A DNA stretch of 64,000 nt from positions 1 to 64,000 of the forward strand of contig WHVA01000354.1 of assembly GCA_015179125.1 (NCBI GenBank), written 5' to 3'. The position numbers were made by a program, and so were the translations under genes. Source of the DNA: Gautieria morchelliformis (lineage: Eukaryota; Basidiomycota; Agaricomycetes; Gomphales; Gomphaceae). A model generated the notes under the pieces. That model was not told the origin of the DNA and made no database searches. It was given only the letters and a program-made list of their open reading frames with translations. Shown here piece after piece: positions 1 through 11,561 of the stretch. The stretch's first letter is position 1; each line of letters begins with the position of its first letter.

Positions 1-486
1 GTTGGGTGCATTTATGCTCCTGCACCAAAATCAAGCATAATATATCCAATTTGTTGTGTGGTTCCAATTTCTTCTCATTTGTTCTTGTATTATGCATCCA
101 TTTCTCTGGTTATTTTCGAAATTTTCCACTCACTCCTTCTCTCTATTTCATCTTGTTATTCCTACTTTCACAAGCGGCTGCACCCAGCGGAGTCTGAAAT
201 GACTTCGACGCGCGAGCTCTTGGGCGCTAAAGGGCCGGGTAGTAGTACATGCGCAGTGGAAACATTTCCCCCTCTCTCAGTGACCACTAAATTCACTGAG
301 AGAGGCAAGTAAATTAGTCTAGTGTCTTTCATTTATTGACCTAGAAATCCTCTGTAGTGAATTATTTCTAGGTAGTGTATAATATATTTAAGTGACCACT
401 AAATTCACTGAGAGAGTGAATTGATTTCTAGTCTATTCTTTTGAAAACAAGTCCATACCTACTGCCTATAATTCCTGTCCTCTACA
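1..486 (+). repeat. LTR family A, copy cut by the window edge
   Basis: Nearly full-length copy of the LTR family that is complete at 12004-12491 and 55395-55881. The first T of the terminal TGTTGGG lies just outside the window and the copy ends in CTACA at 486, giving the family length of about 487 bp. It carries the family's internal direct repeat ending in TTCACTGAGAGAG (near 290 and 400). It appears to sit inside an LTR of family B (next entry). Whether it is solo cannot be seen. Confidence 0.7.
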
Positions 487-1245
487 TTACGAGGGTGTGT
501 TTTCAGCAGTGCAAATATTTACTTATGACATCACTCGCCTAATAGATAGAAGAACCCATTTTACGTAATCCTGTGTATTTTACAATATAAAAGGAGGCCA
601 TTCTGACCTCCTTGAATCATCATTCTAGCAATCTAACATCTTCTATCCATGTGACCTCATGTGACTTGCATCTTACTAAGCTGCTAATCCCAGCTAGGGT
701 TATTCACTTACTTTAGTGTCTAATTCCTTGTTAAGTAGATACTTTTCTGCTTAGCCACCTAGACTAATCCTCCGGGTGTAATTCTACAGAGTGAGTCTGT
801 CAATTGATAGTCTTGCATTCACACTCCAATACCCGAGACGATCTGATCAGTCGATTTTCCTGATTAGAGACTTTCACAAGTCACTTCTAAAACTCATTCA
901 TCCCTCGTTTTATTGCTGTGCGCTGGTAGATTATCAGGGCAGTCCATTTATCAACTCACCTGCTAAGTACATTCCTTTATATTTTGGAATACGCTTGGAC
1001 CCCGATAGTGTCCTTGAACCTACAGTCTTTTAGTTTATTGTTCAGTGCTGCTAAGAAACGCATTGCCTTCCATCCGTATTAACTTGGACTAGTTTTTACG
1101 TGGATTGCAACCAAGGTACAAATATTAAATTATTTCTGGAGTTGTGCTGCAGCATTGTTTAATATTCTTTGAGTCTCGTAAACGACACGTTCTGATAGAT
1201 TGAAGTGTTAGCAATAACACCAAAGTCTTGAAGGGTTCCAAAACA
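487..1245 (+). repeat. LTR family B, 3' portion
   Basis: From about 540 to 1245 this matches 22430-23136 base for base over long stretches, including a TATA-like ATATAAAAGG near 586 and the terminal GGGTTCCAAAACA. The 5' part of the LTR is missing, probably because LTR A inserted into it and the rest lies left of the window. Apparent reading frames here are spurious. Confidence 0.65.
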
Positions 1246-1433
1246 GGGTGCAGGTACGGGCGCAGGTGCAGGGACGGGTTGGGCAACGACGCGAAGGACG
1301 TGGGGGGCACATGCGTACGTGGCGGGGTGAGGGGCCGGGAGGTGCTGGGGTGGGCGAGCTGGTGCAGGAGGACGGGGTGGTGGGGGAATGGGTGGCAGCG
1401 GGTGCAGGTGCAGGTACGTGTGCCCTGGGACAC
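1246..1433 (-). repeat. Ala/Pro-rich repetitive fragment, inverted copy
   Basis: GC-rich sequence built on the unit GTGCAGGTACGGGC. On the minus strand it reads as Ala-Pro dipeptide repeats followed by a Ser/Thr/Pro tract. It is an inverted relative of 8280-8440 and 58590-58770. It is probably a piece of a repetitive linker-coding sequence; no complete gene is visible. Confidence 0.5.
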
Positions 1434-1751
1434 GAATGTGCCTGGGCCATGGCACTTCTGCGGAAGTCGAGTGGTCAGACACCCTGGTATGAGGAATACA
1501 GGCCGGGATACTCACGGAAGTTGGCCACTGGGGTTTATGGGGGAGTTGACAGGGAGCTGCTGGTACTTGACGGCGAGCCTGTGGAGCTAAGTGAAAAGGT
1601 GCGATTGAAGAACAGGGTCAGCGGATGCTTCGAAGCCCGGGGCAAGTTCATATGGAAGATGAGTGCCGAACCAAGAGAGGCTGAAGTGTCTGTGGTGCGT
1701 GGTGTTGTCGATGGTGCAGTGCAGCAAGCCACCTATTATGAATCGGCATAA
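1434..1751 (+). pseudogene. Unrecognised conserved ORF remnant
   Basis: An open frame of about 100 codons ends in an Ala-Thr-Tyr-Tyr-Glu-Ser-Ala tail before a TAA at 1751. I do not recognise the protein. The same stretch at 42709-43020 has a 1-nt deletion in a GGGGTTTATG context that shifts the frame. It lies just upstream of the SAM-like gene and may be the end of a decayed host or transposon gene. Confidence 0.3.
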
Positions 1752-1781
1752 CCCAACCAAGTTCGACTTGCCTTACCAACA

Positions 1782-3464
1782 ATGGGAAATAACAAAAATA
1801 AAAGACAGCCCACCAAGTCAACATGAGCAACGAAAAAGGTCAAAGAACCTCCAGAGGAACTGTCACCTGACATAGTGGGAATTCAGGGCAAAGGTCGGTT
1901 TATATATAATGATGCTATTTAAAGCTCACCAGCTATTTAGAATCTGTTCAAACTACTAGCACTTTTCGACCGAAACGTCAGGCGGCAAAAAAAGTAACTT
2001 TTGAAGACTTAGAATCTGAGTCAGGGTCTTCATATGAGGAAGAGACCCAGCCGGCTCAAAGTGCATCCGAGTCTGAAGCCGAGCCCAACGACCCTAATCG
2101 AGACTCAGAGTCTGAAGAGTTAGTAGAGGTGGCAGTTCCCAAACAGGTAAAGGATATTGATGAACCTGGTATGCCATCATATTTTTCATTTATAATTTGA
2201 TGCTCATTTCACGGCCTAGTAATTATCTTGCGTGTTCCGGACGGCACTGAAGCCGAAGGGTTTGTTGAGCGTGTGAAGCTTCCTGCCAATGTCAGTTACA
2301 AGAAGGTCGAGGAACATATCTTCAAAGCGATAGGGTGCTATCAAACAGTGAAAAAGATGCCACACCTAGCTTACCGACTCAAAGGTGTGCGAGATAAACA
2401 CCTTTCGAAACTGGCAAAAGAAGAGGACTGGGACAACCTCAAGGATGATGTGAAGGGCGCTCAGGCAAGGAAGAAAAAGGGCGACGCCAGTGGCGTGGAA
2501 GTAGACATCATTCTGGATGAAAGTGTACGTGTGCGTGTGACTTCGCATGGCAGCCGCATCTGATATTATAAGAATTATAGTACATTGCATTGCTTCGACA
2601 TACACTTTCCAGGAAAAGGGACAAAACTGTGACAAATGCAGCTGGCAGGGGCAAAAATAAGAAAGCTCGTATTCAGGACTTGAACGCCGATTCTGACACT
2701 GAAGGATCTGAGATCGAAGAGCATGGCCTACCAACAAAACGGGAAAGGGATTTCATGGAGGCATTGAAGGCAGAGTATTCAAACTGTGGCAAACCGGCAT
2801 GTGCTTCAAAACTCTGCAAACTGAATAAGAACAGAGAGCACACACATTTATCATGGTGCCAACTCCAGTCCTGGGTAACAGCCTTGGTGAGTACAACCTT
2901 TGCATTTATATGTATTACTCGCTGCTAATAATGCGAATTTAGGTTTCTAACATTCACGGGGTCACTCTGAAAGTTCCTCCAAACAACGCTCACTTCGAAG
3001 ATTTCCATTATCGCAAAGACTCCATTCAAAAAGAGAAGACCGATGAAGGGTCAACAGTGAACCTGCCTGGCGCTGCATTGGGTCTTCAAGGATCATTTCC
3101 TATGATGATGTTCCCACCAATTGACTATCGAATGTTTGCTCAGAACATGGTCCTGAACTGCCCTGTTACTCCAGTCAATCCTGACAAGAGACCGGAACAG
3201 TTGACCCCTGCGACTCCCGGTGACATCGCTTACCCAAGCATCAAAGAGTTTCTTGACAATGTCCGTAATTGGCCTGAGGCTAGGGGGTGGAACATTGACA
3301 AATTCAAAGGTAAATTTGAAGCAAACAATGTTTACTTCCTAAATGAACTGAAGGAGGTGACGGCTGATGTGCTCATGGCCAACATCAGGATGTCATGGGG
3401 TGACGTGAATTTCATCAAAGGAGCGGCTAGAAAGGCTATAAGGAAGCTTGCTAAGAAGGTGTGA
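1782..3464 (+). pseudogene. Hypothetical protein with C-terminal SAM-like domain, copy 1
   Basis: Multi-exon gene. The start is ATG at 1782 (MGNNKNKR). It has a Lys/Pro-rich N-terminus, then an acidic Ser/Glu-rich stretch (about 1990-2160) that looks disordered, and a globular middle with a Cys/His-containing patch (2780-2860). The C-terminal 70 residues resemble a sterile alpha motif (SAM), with an FL...W motif and a closing GDVNFIKGAARKAI helix. Introns with good borders lie near 2167-2220, 2524-2613 and 2887-2942. Copy 1 is broken by a CGA-to-TGA change (about 1824), a TCA-to-TAA change and a frameshift near 1935. The function is unknown. SAM domains usually mediate protein-protein contacts, but the assignment is by shape only. 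Confidence 0.5.
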
Positions 3465-3772
3465 GAGGGAGGGAGGCAAGCAGAATTATGCCAGTAGGAC
3501 ACAATAATTAGATTTACTATATACATCAAAAAGAACAATTTAGAGAATTATGGATATTTGAGATTGGCGGCCTTAGTACCATCTGAGGCAGCGCATGGCA
3601 CATTATTGGTATTTAACCTTGAGGCTGCTACCACCAACACACCGCAAGAATGTAGATGGTTCACTTGTCACGTGACTTGTCCGCATGTTGACAACAGCTC
3701 TGCCTCTCAGACTCACACAACATAGTTCTTTACTTGTTGTCTGCCTCTAATTCTCGATATTTGTTATTCCAG

Positions 3773-6070
3773 ATGCCATCAACACCGCCCCAATCTCTCA
3801 AGCTTCCGTTGACGAGCACACCATATAGCGTCAGTTCCAGTAAATCTCATGAATCACACATTCGGACCCAGGGTGATTTGAAAAAGCTGATGAAGGGCGA
3901 GTTCTCCGGTGCGATATTCGAGAGTAATTCTCTGCTTGAAGAGCGCTGTCGGGCGGATCAAAAAATTGTCAACACTGTCCTATCCAAACTGAAACCTGGT
4001 GTGTTCTGGGACAGCCCAACCGACACTTTCAAGGAATGGCCCAGCCGCACTGGTCCAGAAAGCGCTCATTATGCACCGTTGGAGTGGTTACTCAACCAGA
4101 TTCTGTCCATCTCCTCCCAAAAGCTGCCGAATGGCAATATCCACCGAGGTCTTCAGTTTTACGTGTACAGTCGGGAAATGGCTGAAGGACTTGACACAGA
4201 CTCCCCCCTAAAACCAGACCTTGTTGGTTGTCAGTCTGTTGGTGAGAGCTGAGCCTCTAAGCCGAAGCTCTCATGGAACGAGGCTGAAATTTGCGTAGAG
4301 GTGAAGAATAACTGGCCTGGTTTGATCCTGAAGTCAAGCACGTACACGTGCTGTATGTTCACACACCGATTGGATAGACTCTTTGTCACTGTTATCCATT
4401 TCAACAACGCAACGATGGGGGTGCGCTTCGGATTTTATTCTCGCATGGGTCTGGTTGTTATGCCAGAACTTGACCTCTCGAAGGAGGGAGGCTTTAAAGG
4501 ATTTGTCCGTGGAGTGGTTGGGATTAATTCTTGGACCAACACAAACCACGCTGGAATTGATACTATCGTACCATCACAGACATTGCGATTCCCGAGAGGG
4601 GTATATTCAAGATTTCGAAAACACTTTGTGGCCGACGTTGCGTTCGCGGATGAGCAACACGTGTGTATCTTTTGGTCAAGAAGGGTGCGTTTTGACGTTT
4701 AGAGATCTGGGCCAGTAGTTAACAATTGGGTTTGAAGGTGCAACCGCCACCGATGGTTCTCCCACTCAACCTCCGTCCACTCACTGGTATAACTTACGAA
4801 GTCACCAACCCCCGCGTCCTCAGCCTGGAAAAGAGACTGACGGTCGAGAACCCTTGAGGTTGAAGGGAGGCATATCTTTTCTCTTGTTGGACACTGTCAT
4901 TCTGAAAGATTCATGGCCATTGAAGACCCATAACGAAGAAGGCACAATGTTTCGAGCGGTATCGGGCGGATTTGGACTGCCAGACATCCTTGCCTCATAC
5001 CCTGTCGAGGACGGAATGGATAAGCTCATACCTGATGACGCAACGTATTGGCCCATGTGTGCGCCAGAGCCATATGCCGGGGTTAGGCCTGACGAACGAA
5101 TACATATGTGATCTGTTTTTGAGACCCAAGGGACGTCACTGCGAGCTGCACAAAGTCCTCGATTGCTCGTGCATTGCATAGTGCACGCCATGTTGGGTAT
5201 GTGAACGAAGAGGGCATCGGACATGATTTACTTATAATGGTGATTGACAGGGCATTTTGGGCTATTTAAGAACAGCTGGTTGCACCGCAACGTAAGCGTC
5301 GGGAACATCATGCTGATGGATGAAGCTGAGCGGCCGCCTGTGACAGAGTACGTACCGTCTTTCACATCAGTCCTTTCGTTTTTTTATGTTTGCTTCAGTT
5401 TTTCCGTGACTCGAGAAGTTACTAGATGTGTGGGATTCATATGCGATGGGGACCAGGCAATTTGTTGGATGGATCAGAAGCGGGAATTAGCAAAGCATCG
5501 CTCGGTGGGTCTTTAGTTGTTGTGTGCGGCTTGTGATTTACATGGTTCTAGGGTACGCTGCCTTTCATGTCTCAGGCGCTGATTGTTGCTTGGGACTCTG
5601 GAACACAAGTTGTGCACCAAGTAATTGATGACCTGGAGTCATTTATATGGGTTTTATTTTGGTCGATTCTGGAGATTCTGGAGACCAAGGGGGCACTCGC
5701 GCTACTAGAACAGAATTACCGTCAAACGATGCTCTCCAACGAGTTACCTGTGTTACAAGCTAGGGGAAGTTTCCTTGATAGGTTAAAGCAACAGGATGCC
5801 GTGAAAAACATCTCCACGGGCTTGAAGCCATTCTCCAAACTCTTGATTCAATGGTTAATGCTTTCTCAGGAGGCTGCTCTGGAATGGCTGAAACCAGACT
5901 TCGTTAAGGTCATATTTTCGGACGCCGATGGGTACACTTTACAGGCCACCGAGCCATACAGGCAGTATGTAACGATTGGGCTTGAATCTCTTTCAGACCT
6001 GCCAGAGAGTTGGGATTATGTTAATGAGGGGGAAATGACAGGTGAAGAGAGAGTCGAGGAGGGGAAATGA
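3773..6070 (+). pseudogene. FunK1-type fungal protein kinase, copy 1, degenerate
   Basis: The start is ATG at 3773 (MPSTPPQS), after a pyrimidine-rich leader. The N-terminal half has the FunK1 pre-kinase layout: a WNEAEICVEVK segment, then the VxFGFYSRMGL block and an EGGFKGFVRGVVG block. A GRAT-like motif comes next, then the kinase part with an RSVFETQGTSLRAAQSPRLL-like helix, the catalytic loop WLHRNVSVGNIM (5275-5310), a GDQAI segment and GTLPFMSQ after an intron. It ends DYVNEGEMTGEERVEEGK. The catalytic Asp is Asn (HRN, codon 5289-5291), consistent with a CpG transition. A TGA after GES (4250) and frameshifts near 4570, 4850 and 5110 also break it. FunK1 proteins are an expanded, poorly characterised kinase family of basidiomycetes; this copy should be inactive. 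Confidence 0.8.
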
Positions 6071-6281
6071 CAGGTGAAGAGAGAGGATGAGCTGGGAAAG
6101 ACCGCATGTAATGCATGACATATAATATTATGAGATCCTGTAGCCACTGTAGGAAGAGCGGGCACTTACAATGAGTACTTTTTGCACTACTAAGTGTTGT
6201 TTACCAATATCATCCATCACATTGCAGATAATTTTCAACATTCTGACAACAAAGAAATTACATTACAGTAGTACAACTGCA

Positions 6282-7484
6282 CTACTGATAGCCACAGTCC
6301 TTCATCCACCCTCGCGCATGTCTGCGTGTAATCCGATCCAGTGCCTCATAGAGAAACATGAATAGCTCAGCCCTCTCCTTACTTGCAACACATGCACGGA
6401 ACTCGGCACCATGACGTCTGAGGTGAGCTTTGATGAAGGAGAATGATTCTTCAATCGGGTTGAGATTGGGCGAGTACAGCGGAAGATACATCAGTTTGAT
6501 TCCTCTGCAAATGCAAGATTAGACACTAGTGAAAACAGTTTATAATGGTAAAAACCTTTGGGAACATAAGAGTGAGACCTCAGGTATGTGGTGAATGGCG
6601 CAGTTATCCATTACAAGAACGCTCTGTGGTGCCGGGTAAGGGTTCATTACCTCTAAAAGGCCCTTCAGAAACCCAAGGAACTCTGGACCGTCGTATGCCC
6701 CTAATTTTATATGGCTATAGATGATTCTATCTTGTGAGAGCGCCGGAAGGATTGAAAATCTGAGTGGATATTAGCGATACAATAATAGAGGCCCGTGCAC
6801 AAATTTTTACCTTTCACCCCTTTGGAAACATGCTCGCACTTGAGGCCTACATCCCTTGTAAGCCCATCCCATTAGTCTATATGTTGTGCAAAGGTCAATT
6901 GCGCTTTCATCTGTGAAAACCAAACGGTCCGGTGGTTCACTACCAATACGAAACTGGAAAGCAGTCCGCGAGGCTTCACAGTGCTCTGCGGCTGCCCGTG
7001 AAAGCTGGATTGGAGACAAATATAAAGGCTGTCATTCTTCGAGGATTTAATGACTCACTTTCTTTCTTTGCAAGCCAAGATGTCGAAGCGTCCTCCAGAC
7101 AGTTGATATACTTACTAAAATACCATGCTGCACCTCTAGCTCTTCGAAAAGCTCATCGAGGTAAAGATCGGGCGAGCGTTCAAGAAGCGCAAGAAACTGT
7201 TATAAAATAAAATAAGCTACAGCTAAACACAGACATGAATTACTTACTTCACTCTGAGCTGAGGTCATTTTTGACCCATGAGATAGCCACTTTGGCTCTG
7301 CCACGACATCTCCAACATCCTGCCAGAGTTTGATTGTGCGTTGAACTACACGTAGTGACATATCGAGGTCAATTGCAATATCGGTTGATTTCTTGTTGAG
7401 CTTGGAGTTTTGGTGTATAACGTGATCCCGCAGATCCTTGCTGTACATGTGACTAACAGGTTTAGGGTTGCCAGGGCGAGGCAT
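6282..7484 (-). CDS. Tc1/mariner DDE transposase, intact, five exons (copy 1)
   Basis: Spliced exons 7484-7248, 7196-7059, 7004-6811, 6759-6556 and 6504-6282 sum to 996 nt, a 331-residue protein with no stop. All four introns (47-57 bp) have GT-AG borders. The N-terminal helix-turn-helix region carries the SKDLRDHVI and DLDMSLRVVQRTIKLW segments. The catalytic triad is visible: Asp in VFTDESAIDL, Asp in VLVMDNCAIHH, Glu in YSPNLNPIEE. There are 34 residues between the second Asp and the Glu (DD34E, Tc1 type). The enzyme should cut and paste its own element at TA sites. I could not delimit terminal inverted repeats. Its identical place in both duplicated blocks means it was there before the duplication. 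Confidence 0.85.
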
Positions 7485-7681
7485 ATGAGCAATGGTGTGG
7501 GTAGTACATACAAGGAGAACAGAAGTTCCCGAAACACACACCCTGACCAAGAATTCTATGACATGAATCGTGCGACAGCATTTGCACCCTTACTCCCAAT
7601 GCTGAACCCCAACTCAAGTATAATTTTCAGGTGTCGAATGGCCACTATCCCATGTTTATTGGTGAGTTTGCTACTTATGCT

Positions 7682-8470
7682 TACTTTACATCCTCGCTGA
7701 AAGGGCTGTCACGCGTCCCAACTACAAGTCCACCATTGTGACTTGAAGCGCCCCTTCTACTTGTACAAGCACGAGCAGTTCCTTCCTGTCGTCCACCCGC
7801 ACCCCAACCGACCGTGGCTCCATCACTCCTACCGTCAACACCCTCACGATGACCACCGCCACGTCCCGCGCCTCCACGCGCTACCGCAACACCAACCGTG
7901 GCGACGCCCTCGCATGCCTCGAGGGCCACCAGCTGTAAAGGAGTAAACTTAGGGCCTTGTGGGTATCACAAGAGCAGCAGAGATCGACCAAGCTGTGGGA
8001 TTCTGATACTACGTAGTGACGGTTACAAGGTAAGTTTAAGCTGGGGAACCGCCGGCGGTTCCCACGCACTACTATACAGTGGGGTCTTGTGGACCCCCCC
8101 CCCCTCTGAATCCACTTCTTTACACCAGCCCAGTGGTGTCACGTCCGCGCTCCCGTCCCTCTACCGGCTGCCGTTTGCCATGTCCCCTGCGTGGAGTCCC
8201 CTAGGTGTCAAGGTGTGTCGACACCCCCGCACCCTGCTAACCGTATGCCCAGTCTCCTCACGATGAGCTCCGTGCCATCCGTGCTGCAATCGCACCCGCA
8301 CCTGCACCCATACCTGCACCCGCACCCACACCAGCACCTGCACCCGCACCCGCCGCCGCCTGCTCCCCCACCACCCCGTCCTCCTACACCAGCTCGCCCA
8401 CCCTAGCACCTCCGCGCCCCTCACCCCACCGCATACGTGTGTGCCCCCGCGGTTTCCGAGCTCAAGAACG
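7682..8470 (+). pseudogene. Ala/Pro-rich coding-like region, copy 1
   Basis: One frame reads Ser/Thr-rich sequence, then a segment ending PSLYRLPF. After a possible intron (branch CTAAC and a CAG near 8250) there is a run of about 15 Ala-Pro dipeptides and a Ser/Thr/Pro tract. It matches 58200-58771, where the AP run is built on a longer CACCCGTACCTG repeat. I do not recognise the protein; it resembles a low-complexity linker. A solo LTR (7934-8124) interrupts this copy only. Confidence 0.35.
7934..8124 (-). repeat. Solo LTR, family E relative (E2), TSD ccagc
   Basis: 191 bp, beginning TGTAAAGGAG and ending CTTTACA, flanked by a perfect 5-bp duplication ccagc (7929-7933 and 8125-8129). The uninterrupted target exists at 58414-58440. 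It resembles the reverse complement of LTR E (18191-18403), including the TATACAGTGGG and GGTTCCCACGC blocks. It inserted after the segmental duplication. Confidence 0.85.
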
Positions 8471-9001
8471 TGTCAGGATCGGCGAAGTTGCCTTATGGTG
8501 CATTGGCACTCGGTGCAGAAGGGATCAAAGATGCTATTACGAACTTTGATGACGCGTATGTTCCACGTTATATGATCCCTCAGATTTTCGGGACTTATGC
8601 TACACAGGAGGAAATCCGACATCGAGAATGAACGCCTACCGTCAGATCTCACTGATCCAACGTCAGAAGAAGCTAAGCCCTTCCTCTCCAATCCTACGAC
8701 ACCCTCTTCTGGAGATTCTCCTGTAGTGGGTTCTCACCATTAGTACAAAGTAGCAAACAAAATTAAAACCTGCATTGAACTACATACAGTAAGCTAAGCT
8801 TGCCCTCAGCACCCAAAATGCAAAATAAAAAATGCTTGTTTTATTTGGATTTTTTAGTTCTATGCCCTAGCTATGGTCCACATAGCTTCAGATATGAAAT
8901 TTCAAGCGAATCGGAGCGATATCAAGCAAGATATCGTTGTTCGAAGTTTGCGCGCTAAAACGGAAGCAAATCCGACGCGCGCCTTAGGTACTGCAAACGG
9001 G
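8441..9001 (+). other. Short unrecognised ORF and AT-rich DNA
   Basis: From 8458 a frame of about 58 codons (SELKNVSGSAKLPYG to EEIRHRE, stop at 8629-8631) is open, but I do not recognise it. 8640-9001 holds no gene I can support; it contains an AT-rich stretch and a GCGCGC-containing segment near 8950-8985. Confidence 0.3.
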
Positions 9002-9220
9002 TGTAATACTTGTGTTATCACAAGGCAGCAGAACTCGACCAATCTGTGGTGATTATAATACAATGTAGTGATGGTTTACAAGTAAGGTTAAGCTGGGGAG
9101 TCCCGGAGGGTTCCCACGCAAGAACTATACAGTGGGTCGGCAAGGACCCACTGGCGCTATCTAAGCTACCGAGTATTATGTATTGCCTCATGGCAATACA
9201 GGTAAATATGCATATTTACA
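9002..9220 (-). repeat. LTR family E relative (E3)
   Basis: 219 bp from TGTAATACTTG to ATATTTACA, colinear with the reverse complement of LTR E (blocks CACAAGGCAGCAG, GGTTCCCACGC, TATACAGTGGG). No matching 5-bp target duplication is present (ACGGG left, CCTGC right), so this is either an old copy or one end of a rearranged element. Confidence 0.55.
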
Positions 9221-10060
9221 CCTGCTTAAGCAGAAAATGCCTGATATTACAATTCAACCCCTTAATCAGTTGCTTCAAACTACACCATTACCAGACATTT
9301 GGCAGAATATAGCAGTCTGGACTCAAATATCCATAGCCTTAGCAGTGGTTGGAGTTTTTGACAGTACTGTGGAGAGGTGAGCAATTCTTGCCAGACTCAA
9401 AACTAGAAAGAGTAATATAGGTTGTCTTGACACTGTGCTTCTTGATCCACATGGTGAGAATGGAACTGAACAAGTAGGATTGGCCAGTAAAGATATGTTA
9501 TTTATTTAAACATTTTCAATCATTTCTTACACTTGTTTTTATAGGACTTGGCATAGCACAAGTGAGGCTGATATTTGCAGCCTCAAAGGATGTTACAGGC
9601 AAGAAAAAGGAGTTGCCTGGAGGACTTCCAGTACCCAAACTATTTGCATATGTTGAATGGTTCTCCAAGCCACTTCCAGAGCCACCAAATATATTGACAT
9701 GTTTGAGGTAAAAAGGCAGTGAGACAAGAATGGGGAGAACAAGGCAGGATTGAATGGATTGTACAACCATGCCCCCTTGTTCCATGGTATCCACAAGGTG
9801 ATGTAGGACAGTTGGACTTTGATGGGTACACATGTTTGGAGAAGTATGACAGGTGTTTCATCAATTTGTTTCATGATCAACTTACATATCAGACAGTGTG
9901 GTAAGGGTGTACACTGTATGGTAAATGTTTTTCTTCACGTATCAGATACTAGGGTACTCTTACATATCAGTTCTGAAATGTATGGTCATATCAAGCAATA
10001 GGTATCTGTATTTCTTCCACAGTTCAGTGGGTGTTCCACTTATGTCCACCAGTGCTAGAA
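9221..10060 (+). pseudogene. C-terminal remnant of a Plavaka-like transposase
   Basis: Two exons separated by an intron with an AG near 9544. The first has RLKTRKSNIGCLDTV, the second GIAQVRLIFAASKDV, then AYVEWFSKPLPEPPN. This order (gene-specific exon, xVRxIF, AYVEWF) is what I recall from the C-terminus of basidiomycete Plavaka/CACTA-related transposases. A frameshift near 9705 separates it from a downstream frame with WIVQPCPLVPWYP. The transposase core is missing. The family call is tentative, made from motif memory. Confidence 0.4.
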
Positions 10061-10199
10061 ACTCCAGAAGAAGCTTTCTCGGTAAGCAAGGTGGCTCATT
10101 TTATTCCAACACACATGATGATCATGGCCCTCGGAGCGGCCCCCTTGGGCCTGCCAACTCCGGACAACACCTGCAGATGGTCTTCAAGCTGCACTAGGT

Positions 10200-10316
10200 G
10201 AATCCTGGCTCAAGTAGGTAAACAGGTTCTGAGACTGCATGGACTGGACTCTCTTGGACCCCAAATCCACCCTTGCAAGGGCCAAGGAAGACAGTACTAC
10301 AATGCACACATTAGGC
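10200..10316. other. No gene seen
   Basis: Unassigned spacer between the transposase remnant and the inverted-repeat element; no open frame or repeat recognised. Confidence 0.3.
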
Positions 10317-10945
10317 AAAGCAGTTACGGTGCTAAAACTGTACATAGCAAGCAATCAAAATATATACAATCACTGAGTAGGAAATGGAATGAGTTCAGGA
10401 TGTGAATCACTCCAATACCATCTTCTAGGGATGGTTCAATAGCTCTTAATTCTTGATAAATATAATCCAATGTTGCCCAATTTTATGTGGGAATAAAAAT
10501 GACCTGTGTAGTAAGATATTGCATGGTAAAAACAGCCTACTAGTAGTACAGTGAACCACTTCCTGATTTCAGGCATTTGGATGCCCCAGGTGGCTCCTCT
10601 GTCCGTTTTCTTGTTAGGATAATTGATAGATGGTTCAACTGAAGGACATAGTATAGATACATGTTCTATACAAATACCCTTGCCAAGTTCTACAGAGTTT
10701 GCAATGCTGCATAAAGTTTGAGGAGATTGATCCATGTCCTGCTCAGTGATAGTACAGTCTATATTGTTCTATGGATATACTATTATATACTGTACATACT
10801 GTATATATGGTACATTCAGCATATACTGGCCTAGGCCAGCATATACAGTATATACAGTATGCACAGTATATATATTATAGAACAATATAGACTGTATATA
10901 TTTTGATTGCTCACTATGTACAGTTTTAGCGCCGTAACCGCTTTT
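10317..10945. repeat. MITE-like element with about 55-bp inverted ends
   Basis: The left arm 10317-10372 and the right arm 10889-10945 are inverted copies of each other over about 55 bp with few mismatches. Both contain GCTAAAACTGTACATAG and GCAATCAAAATATATACA. The interior of about 515 bp has no coding capacity I trust. The arms may be the terminal inverted repeats of a non-autonomous DNA transposon or of the degraded transposon genes on either side. No clear target duplication was found. Confidence 0.5.
10753..10896. repeat. Long imperfect palindrome
   Basis: Arms TACAGTCTATATTGTTCTAT (10753-10772) and its exact complement (10877-10896) flank AT-rich sequence whose centre is the perfect palindrome TGGCCTAGGCCA (10827-10838). 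The whole 144 bp could form a cruciform or hairpin. It lies inside the right half of the inverted-repeat element. Confidence 0.75.
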
Positions 10946-11561
10946 CCTGATGAACAGCGTATAACCCTCTAAGCTCTAGCACCTGCCACACCTTTCCTCC
11001 GCCACACCCGGCCAGTTTATGAATATTTCCGATCCGATGCGCCGTAAGTATTGTGGCACGCACACGGGAAGACTGATGAACTGCTGTCAGCACCTTCAAT
11101 TGCGCATGAAGGTGACAATACACGCCATGAGGAATGGCAGTATTACTATGTAAACAGGTAAATATTCCATTTACATGCTATTCGACTGTCGTTCTCTAAT
11201 GAAGGTATACAGATGGGCTGACCGCGACATGCTCATGCGATTCCTTGGCAGAGGGATTGGCCATTCTATTCACTACGCTATGGAGACCAGTGCGAGTCGT
11301 CCTGAGGAGAGCGCCGATCTGGATGAACCGATGGATCCCACACACAACAGCCCTAGGAACCACACTCTTGGTGAGGCAGAAGACATGGCGATGGCTCAGT
11401 TGGATGAAGAATTGGAGGGTGGTGACTTGGAGTCCGATGCTCTGTCAGACAGCGAGGATGAAGAGGTTCAAGATGATGAGGATGACGATCAGGATGCCGA
11501 GGATGATGATGAGGCCGGAGATGAGGGGGAAGACGGTGGAGATGAGTATGATTCCGCTTGA
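10946..11561 (+). pseudogene. Degraded transposon-associated ORF with acidic tail
   Basis: The frame from about 10950 is interrupted by TAA twice. It then runs through MKVYRWADRDMLMRFLGRG (11200-11260) to an Asp/Glu-rich tail and TGA at 11559-11561. The DRDMLMRFxGxGIGH motif is one I associate with second ORFs of basidiomycete Plavaka-type elements, but no catalytic domain is present. The acidic tail (about 50 residues, mostly D/E) is low complexity. It may be the companion of the remnant at 9221-10060, now separated by the inverted-repeat element. Confidence 0.35.

Larger units (their letters stand above)
1434..8440 (+). repeat. Segmental duplication, left copy
   Basis: This block recurs at 42709-58771 once three insertions there (gypsy C, LTR A and, at the right end, gypsy G) are removed. 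Gene order is the same in both: unrecognised ORF, SAM-like gene, FunK1 kinase, Tc1 transposase on the minus strand, Ala/Pro-rich region. Identity is about 97% by eye. The left copy alone carries a solo LTR at 7934-8124. The left boundary is where similarity starts at TGTGCCTGGGCCATGGCAC. Confidence 0.85.

Noticed and set aside
791..1033. 80-codon plus-strand ORF
   Set aside because: Lies inside LTR B, is not kept open in the copy at 22680-22920, and has no protein-like features.
1228..1590. Long overlapping ORFs on both strands
   Set aside because: Produced by GC-rich Ala/Pro repeat DNA that is open in several frames; no consistent gene.
10753..10896. Transcription terminator
   Set aside because: The hairpin is far too long and eukaryotic context gives no reason for an intrinsic terminator.
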